The notes below the pieces were generated by a model. That model was not told where the DNA came from. It saw nothing but the letters and a program-made list of their open reading frames with translations, and did no database searches. Made by a program: the position numbers and the translations under genes. DNA of 64,000 bases. Source: Arcicella rosea (GTDB lineage Bacteria > Bacteroidota > Bacteroidia > Cytophagales > Spirosomataceae). Shown one piece after another: positions 59,485 through 64,000 of this stretch. The DNA is taken from assembly GCF_040543805.1 (NCBI RefSeq), contig NZ_JBEUMS010000008.1, positions 1 through 64,000 of the forward strand, given 5' to 3'. Each line of letters starts with the position of its first letter. Positions within the stretch are counted from its first letter, which is position 1.

Positions 59485-60762
59485 ATGAGTATCATCAAAG
59501 ATCATAACTACGATTATTATTTAATGTTAAGAAAGAAGTTGAGAATTTCTATTAATGACATTGAATATGATAAAGTAATAGCTCATGATTTAGGTAGAAT
59601 TGCTTTTCGGCAAAATTATACACAATTAACACGTGAAACAGTAAATCATTTTATCTTTACTATTGATATAAAGCAGTTATTACAGTTAATGACTGAAAAT
59701 AAACTAGTTATTGTTTATTCAGTAGATAGGAGTGACTATGAATACCAGATAAAGCAAACCCTAGAAGATATTAGCTCCGCAAATGCTTTGTTATTAAGTA
59801 GCCTACCACGGAAAATAACTTTTAAGCCGTTTAGAGCCATGTTTTTTTTTATCTACTTCCTATTTAAATTAGGATTTAAAAAGCATGGGTTTAACGTTTT
59901 ATTTTTTTTAACAAGTAAAATGCTATTTTATAGAAGTGTTCATGAGCAACTTGATAAGTACTTCTCTAACTTTGATTTTTCACAAAAAAAATATGTTTCA
60001 TTCAATAGTGTTTACACAGTTGAGAACCTATTAACTCAGTTTTTTAATAAAAAAGGTTGTTCAACTTTTTCTCTTTCACATGGTTTTTTTGTCAACTTTA
60101 AAAGATTTATACCTTTAGATATCATTAATGGCGAAAATATAGTAGCTGAAAATATATTAGTCTGGGGAGATTCATCTAGAAATGATTTGATTCAGAATTT
60201 TGGTGTGCCAATAGAAAGAATTAGTGTAGCTGGAAATCCCAAATATAAATATAAATCAATACATATCAAGCAAGAATTCAGAAAATGTATAGTCTTATTG
60301 GGTAGGGTTATTTATCAAGAAGAAAATATTGAAATAATTAATATTATTAAAGATTATGTTAAACAAAATCCTAATATACAATTTGAATTAAAGTTACATC
60401 TTTCATTAAATACAGATTATTATAGAAACCTTTGTGAAGGTACTTCTATCTCTGTTGTTGATGGTAAAGAATCACTAACAGAAATATTTACTAATCAAAA
60501 CTATGATTTTGCCATAGTAAACAATTCTACAGCATATTATGAGGCCATGTATTACGATTTAATTTGCTTTAGATACGAAAAAGCTGAGAACGAAGATTTC
60601 TTAGGACTAAATGATAAGTTCAGTGATGTTGAAAGCTTGCAAACTAAAATTAAGTACTTTAAAGAACTAAACACTCAGATTTTGAATAGCTCTGTAGAGT
60701 CACTTTTATTATCTACAATAGGTATGGGGATAAATAAATATAAAGAAATTTTGGGAAGCTAA
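59485..60762 (+). CDS. Putative GT-B-type glycosyltransferase of the polysaccharide locus
   Basis: The 425-residue protein is not clearly placed in a family. The C-terminal half has features of GT-B capsule enzymes: TFSLSHGFFVNF (aromatic-SHG, as in capsule and CDP-glycerol-type transferases), VWGDSSRNDLIQNFGVP followed by RISVAGNPKYK, a strand IVLLGRVIYQ, and AIVNNSTAYYEAMYYDLI, where a donor-binding E/S-T motif would be expected. It may transfer a sugar or polyol phosphate to the growing chain. The position between acyltransferase and flippase supports this role. Confidence 0.6.
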   Translation: MSIIKDHNYDYYLMLRKKLRISINDIEYDKVIAHDLGRIAFRQNYTQLTRETVNHFIFTIDIKQLLQLMTENKLVIVYSVDRSDYEYQIKQTLEDISSANALLLSSLPRKITFKPFRAMFFFIYFLFKLGFKKHGFNVLFFLTSKMLFYRSVHEQLDKYFSNFDFSQKKYVSFNSVYTVENLLTQFFNKKGCSTFSLSHGFFVNFKRFIPLDIINGENIVAENILVWGDSSRNDLIQNFGVPIERISVAGNPKYKYKSIHIKQEFRKCIVLLGRVIYQEENIEIINIIKDYVKQNPNIQFELKLHLSLNTDYYRNLCEGTSISVVDGKESLTEIFTNQNYDFAIVNNSTAYYEAMYYDLICFRYEKAENEDFLGLNDKFSDVESLQTKIKYFKELNTQILNSSVESLLLSTIGMGINKYKEILGS

Positions 60763-60798
60763 GTATAATGAAGGTATAAAATTATTAATAAAGATATA

Positions 60799-62310
60799 AT
60801 GAGTGGAATGAAAAATATTTTTGGAGGAGTAGCATGGAGTTTAATTTGTAATGTGACTAATGCTGTTTATGGTTTTTTATCAGTCCCATTACTACTAAAT
60901 TATTATGGTAAAGAAAAATACGGATTGATTGGAATCGCTATCTCTGTAAATATCTATTTACGTATTTTAGATATGGGTTTTTCCTCTGGAAATGTCAAAT
61001 TTTTTTCTTCTTATTTAGTGAAGAACGATTACGAAGGGTTAAAGAAATTGTTTCAATCTAGTTTGTTTTTTTATCTTGTTATAGCACTAGTGAACGGTAC
61101 AATATTGCTTGGGCTGAGTATCTTTTCCCATGATATTTTTCATTTAGATACAGTTAATGATGCAGTTTTTAAAAAATTATTACTTATTCTGATTATTACC
61201 TCGTTCCCAGTTTGGATAGGGAATGTTATGGAACAATTGTTACGATCCAATGAGTTAATAGCTTGGCAACAGCGTATATTGTTAATTACAAAGTTAGCTC
61301 AGTTAGTTGTCTTATTTATTACTATATATTTTAAATTAAGTATTCTTGAATTTTTTGCTCTAAATACTCTTTGTTCTGTTATAAATATACCATTTTATAT
61401 AGTACGTATAAAAAAACTTTCACTAGGAATATCCTTCATTCCAAAGTACTATAAAGAGACTATGGAAGAAGTAATACCATACTGTCTTAGTATTTTCTCA
61501 TTCGGAATTTTTCAATTCTCTGCTAATTATTTAAGACCAGTATTTTTAGGGATAAAACTAGGATTGACGAGTGTTAGTGATTTTAGAATGATTGAAGGTA
61601 TTGCTAATTTAATATTGATTTTAGGTTCTAGTTTTGTTGGAGTTATTTTGCCTTATGCAACAAAATCTAAAGAATTAGGTGATAAAGAAAGTGAAATGGA
61701 AATAGCTTTTGATGGGACAAGATATATAAGTATTTTTTTAGCGTTAGTAGTTTTTGGTTTTGTTTTGTCATCTAAGGAATTAATAATATTATATGTTGGA
61801 GAGAAGAATGTTTATCTTGTGTTTTGGCTTAATTTTTGGATTTTCTCATTACTAGGGCTACATAATTCTGCTTTATCAAGTTTGGTACTGGTAGGTAATT
61901 CATTAAGACCAATTGTCTATATGTCTGCATTTTCTACTTTCGTCTCTTTAACCCTTGCTTGGTTTTTAATGGATTATTTTGGAATGGGAGGGGTAATAAT
62001 TTCTTATGGTTTTTATGTGATATTTCAAATAGGGTACTATTACATCTATTATTATCCTATTAAATTAAAATATGACTCTTTTAAAATTTTCACGAAATCG
62101 TTTTTATACCCTGTTTTTGTAATCGGTATCATAAGTTTATTTGTACGGTACTTTTTTACTTTGTATAGCATAACAAACATCTATATACTTATTTTACTTA
62201 AAGAAATAATATTCACTTTATTCGCTTTGGTTGTAATTTATTATTTCCTTTTAACAAAAAAAGATACGGCCTATATTAATGCTTTTTTTCTTAAGTTTTT
62301 TAATCAGTGA
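60799..62310 (+). CDS. Wzx-type polysaccharide flippase
   Basis: The 503-residue integral membrane protein has 12-14 predicted spans and the MATE-like/polysaccharide_synt features of Wzx: NIFGGVAWSLICNVTNAVYGF at the N-terminus, LLNYYGKEKYGLIGI, and RILDMGFSSGNVKFFSSY. It moves lipid-linked repeat units across the inner membrane. It is followed by a polymerase-like gene, as expected for a Wzx/Wzy system. Confidence 0.92.
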   Translation: MSGMKNIFGGVAWSLICNVTNAVYGFLSVPLLLNYYGKEKYGLIGIAISVNIYLRILDMGFSSGNVKFFSSYLVKNDYEGLKKLFQSSLFFYLVIALVNGTILLGLSIFSHDIFHLDTVNDAVFKKLLLILIITSFPVWIGNVMEQLLRSNELIAWQQRILLITKLAQLVVLFITIYFKLSILEFFALNTLCSVINIPFYIVRIKKLSLGISFIPKYYKETMEEVIPYCLSIFSFGIFQFSANYLRPVFLGIKLGLTSVSDFRMIEGIANLILILGSSFVGVILPYATKSKELGDKESEMEIAFDGTRYISIFLALVVFGFVLSSKELIILYVGEKNVYLVFWLNFWIFSLLGLHNSALSSLVLVGNSLRPIVYMSAFSTFVSLTLAWFLMDYFGMGGVIISYGFYVIFQIGYYYIYYYPIKLKYDSFKIFTKSFLYPVFVIGIISLFVRYFFTLYSITNIYILILLKEIIFTLFALVVIYYFLLTKKDTAYINAFFLKFFNQ

Positions 62311-62332
62311 TATTTTTTTATTTTACATGCCC

Positions 62333-62366
62333 TAGTGTGAGTAACCTATATGCGTGTCACACACTA
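62333..62366 (+). other. Hairpin between wzx-like and wzy-like genes
   Basis: TAGTGTG (62333-62339) pairs with CACACTA (62360-62366) in the 112-base gap. No T-run follows. It may stabilise or process the mRNA. Confidence 0.5.
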
Positions 62367-62422
62367 TTTGTATATATACTTTGTATGTTCATTCAAAGAA
62401 CAATTTTAAACGAATTTAAGTA

Positions 62423-63790
62423 ATGCAAGCATTGGTAATTATATTTATATCTTTTTTTATTGTCTATAAAATGTTTACCAAAGAATATGTTGATACATTT
62501 ATTTGGTTTATGATAGGGATATTATTTATTCCTGATCACTTTATCATGTTTGATTCTCCACCAACAATTTCATCTCGTTTTTTTATTCTATTTTTTTTAC
62601 TTTTCACTTTAATCAAAACCGAAAATCTAAAAAAGCAATTAGCACTTTACCCACTAAAATATAGTACAATATTTATTTTAATTTGTTTTTTACTAATCGG
62701 TTTTTTTGATTCAAGACTTAACTTAAACTTAGCTAAAATATTAAATAGAAGTTTAGGCTTTTTTCTTGATAATTTCATGATTTTATTATTGTCTTTTTTG
62801 ATGATTAGAAATTTTAGAGATGTTATTAAAACTTATGAAATTTTGCTTTATATATTTTTGATTTTCTCAATTTATGGAGTTATCAATTACATTACGAGGT
62901 TGAATCCATACATGACTTTTATTTGTCAAGCCTTTAATGCAAGAGACTTTGCTTTAGATTATATGACGGGTTTAGATGGTCGTTATAGAATCTCATCATT
63001 TTCATGGCATCCAATATATTATGGATTTTTATTGAATTTGATATTCTTAATGGGTTTACTTCTTTATAGTATTCTCGAATTAAAACCAATAAGAAAGAGG
63101 GTTTATATAGGAATATCAGCATTAGTATTGTTCAATTTATTAATGGTTAATTCAAGAACACCTTTATTTGCTTTTTTAGGAGGTGTTGCTGTATTTTTTA
63201 TTTGGGGGACTAATTTGAGGAAAAAAATTCAATTTTTTTTTATAGGTAGCATATTTACAATATTTATACTGTCATTTGTGCCTAAAGTTGGAGACTTTAT
63301 AGACGACTCTCTCAACACATTTTCAAGTAAAGGATCAAGTCTTGAAGGTAGCTCAGTTGAAATGAGAAATGTTCAATTAGCATCATCAATATTTATTTTT
63401 AATAGAAATCCTATCACTGGAAATGGGTTTTATTATATAACAGAAAATTTAGGTTTTAAAGGAAGATCGGATGAACGTTCAAGTGATTCATCTTTTGCAG
63501 GGTTTGAAAGTTATTTATATAAACTTTTAATTGAACAAGGTATAATAGGTATTGTTGGTCACTTAGTGTTTTTCGGAAGCTTAATATTATATTTTTTATC
63601 ACATGCTATCTATGCTAAAAATAAAGTTAGAAAACAGTTTGCAGTACTAAATATTGCTATGGTTTGTAGTTTTTTCCTTTTTATTTTTGGAACAGGCGAC
63701 TTAGGAACATTTAAGTTTTTTATGCCAATAATGGGAATTAATTTAAAAGGATTAGAATATTTAAAATTTTATGAAAAGGATATTATTTAA
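62423..63790 (+). CDS. Wzy-type O-antigen/exopolysaccharide polymerase
   Basis: The 455-residue membrane protein has about 10-12 spans and a large periplasmic loop before the C-terminal spans. It shows the Wzy_C-like region: LMVNSRTPLFAFLGGVAVF, FNRNPITGNGFYYITENLG and EQGIIGIVGHLVFFGSLIL. It joins repeat units at the periplasmic face. Sequence is very AT-rich, common for polymerases in such loci. Confidence 0.88.
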   Translation: MQALVIIFISFFIVYKMFTKEYVDTFIWFMIGILFIPDHFIMFDSPPTISSRFFILFFLLFTLIKTENLKKQLALYPLKYSTIFILICFLLIGFFDSRLNLNLAKILNRSLGFFLDNFMILLLSFLMIRNFRDVIKTYEILLYIFLIFSIYGVINYITRLNPYMTFICQAFNARDFALDYMTGLDGRYRISSFSWHPIYYGFLLNLIFLMGLLLYSILELKPIRKRVYIGISALVLFNLLMVNSRTPLFAFLGGVAVFFIWGTNLRKKIQFFFIGSIFTIFILSFVPKVGDFIDDSLNTFSSKGSSLEGSSVEMRNVQLASSIFIFNRNPITGNGFYYITENLGFKGRSDERSSDSSFAGFESYLYKLLIEQGIIGIVGHLVFFGSLILYFLSHAIYAKNKVRKQFAVLNIAMVCSFFLFIFGTGDLGTFKFFMPIMGINLKGLEYLKFYEKDII

Positions 63791-63869
63791 AGAGATAAAG
63801 TTTTAATAGTAAGGGGTCATTTTTGTTTAAAATTTTAATATTAACTGGATAACTTTTTAGAACAATAGC

Positions 63870-64000
63870 ATGGTAGAAAATACTTATAATGGTGGTTTAG
63901 CAATAGTTATACCTGCTTACAAATTAGATTATTTAAGAGATACTTTGGATTCTCTTAAAATGCAGACCAATCATAATTTTTCAGTGTATATTGGGGATGA
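63870..64000 (+). CDS. GT2-family glycosyltransferase, N-terminal part (runs off window)
   Basis: The first 43 codons are present, starting MVENTYNGGLAIVIPAYK and continuing to VYIGDD. The pattern AIVIPAYK, then a helix (LRDTLDSLKMQ) and VYIGDD is the GT-A nucleotide-binding start of GT2 enzymes. It continues the polysaccharide locus. Confidence 0.85.
   Translation, partial: MVENTYNGGLAIVIPAYKLDYLRDTLDSLKMQTNHNFSVYIGD

Noticed and set aside
59485..60762. Calling this gene a polysialyltransferase
   Set aside because: The SHG and GNPK-like motifs suggest a GT-B fold only; no family-defining motif could be verified by eye.

Overview
The window looks like a chromosomal segment of a low-GC Bacteroidota, most likely of the order Cytophagales. 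This is inferred from content: a SusC/SusD system with STN domain, FecR and ECF sigma factor; a ThrA fusion followed by ThrB; TPR histidine kinases; GWxTD and NIPSNAP proteins; and several promoters matching the Bacteroidota -7 consensus TAnnTTTG (thrA, 31121, GH20, GWxTD and EPS genes). No rRNA, tRNA or CRISPR array was seen.

Layout. 1-95: end of an IS3-family element. 405-4379: threonine operon thrA-thrB with a RelE/ParE-type toxin-antitoxin pair between the two genes, then a Uma2-like gene. 5172-8676 (minus): TPR sensor kinase overlapping a secreted repeat protein. 9085-19333 (minus): alpha-glucan utilisation locus in the order ECF sigma, FecR, SusC, SusD, SusE-like protein, GH13 enzyme. 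19484-28934: VanZ-like protein, GH20 hexosaminidase, metG, SDR, NIPSNAP, OmpA-family protein, pth. 28935-29798: a long gap with three tandem copies (a fourth lies at 24.4 kb) of a conserved core plus terminator hairpin. 29799-40899: rlmB, a candidate structured RNA ahead of a lipoprotein, an alkyltransferase-like protein without the acceptor cysteine, DUF3109 protein, LysM lytic transglycosylase, O-methyltransferase, glycosyltransferase, M16 peptidase, hemW (TTG start), mtgA. 40984-42719: an intact 1736-bp IS3-family element with 32-bp perfect inverted repeats, ACT target duplication and an A AAA AAG frameshift site. 42803-46284: glucosaminidase, methyltransferase, GWxTD lipoprotein. 46953-64000 (plus, running off the window): an exopolysaccharide or capsule locus.

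The exopolysaccharide locus has a Wzx/Wzy-type logic: Wzi-like protein, OPX exporter, Wzc-like BY-kinase with a ten-tyrosine (Tyr-Gly) tail, then three overlapping genes (HMGL-type aldolase fused to a DUF115/MptE-like domain, CMP-ulosonate-type cytidylyltransferase, HAD phosphatase), a sialidase-fold lipoprotein with Asp boxes, hexapeptide acyltransferase, a GT-B-like protein, flippase, polymerase and the start of a GT2 enzyme. My inference is that the overlapping trio makes and activates an unusual 2-ulosonic acid for the surface polymer, using a pyruvate-type aldolase in place of a NeuB-type synthase. This is the strongest candidate for an undescribed pathway in the window. The second is the variable-head/constant-tail RNA-like array at 29.4-29.7 kb.

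All assignments rest on reading sequence and translations; no database search was run.
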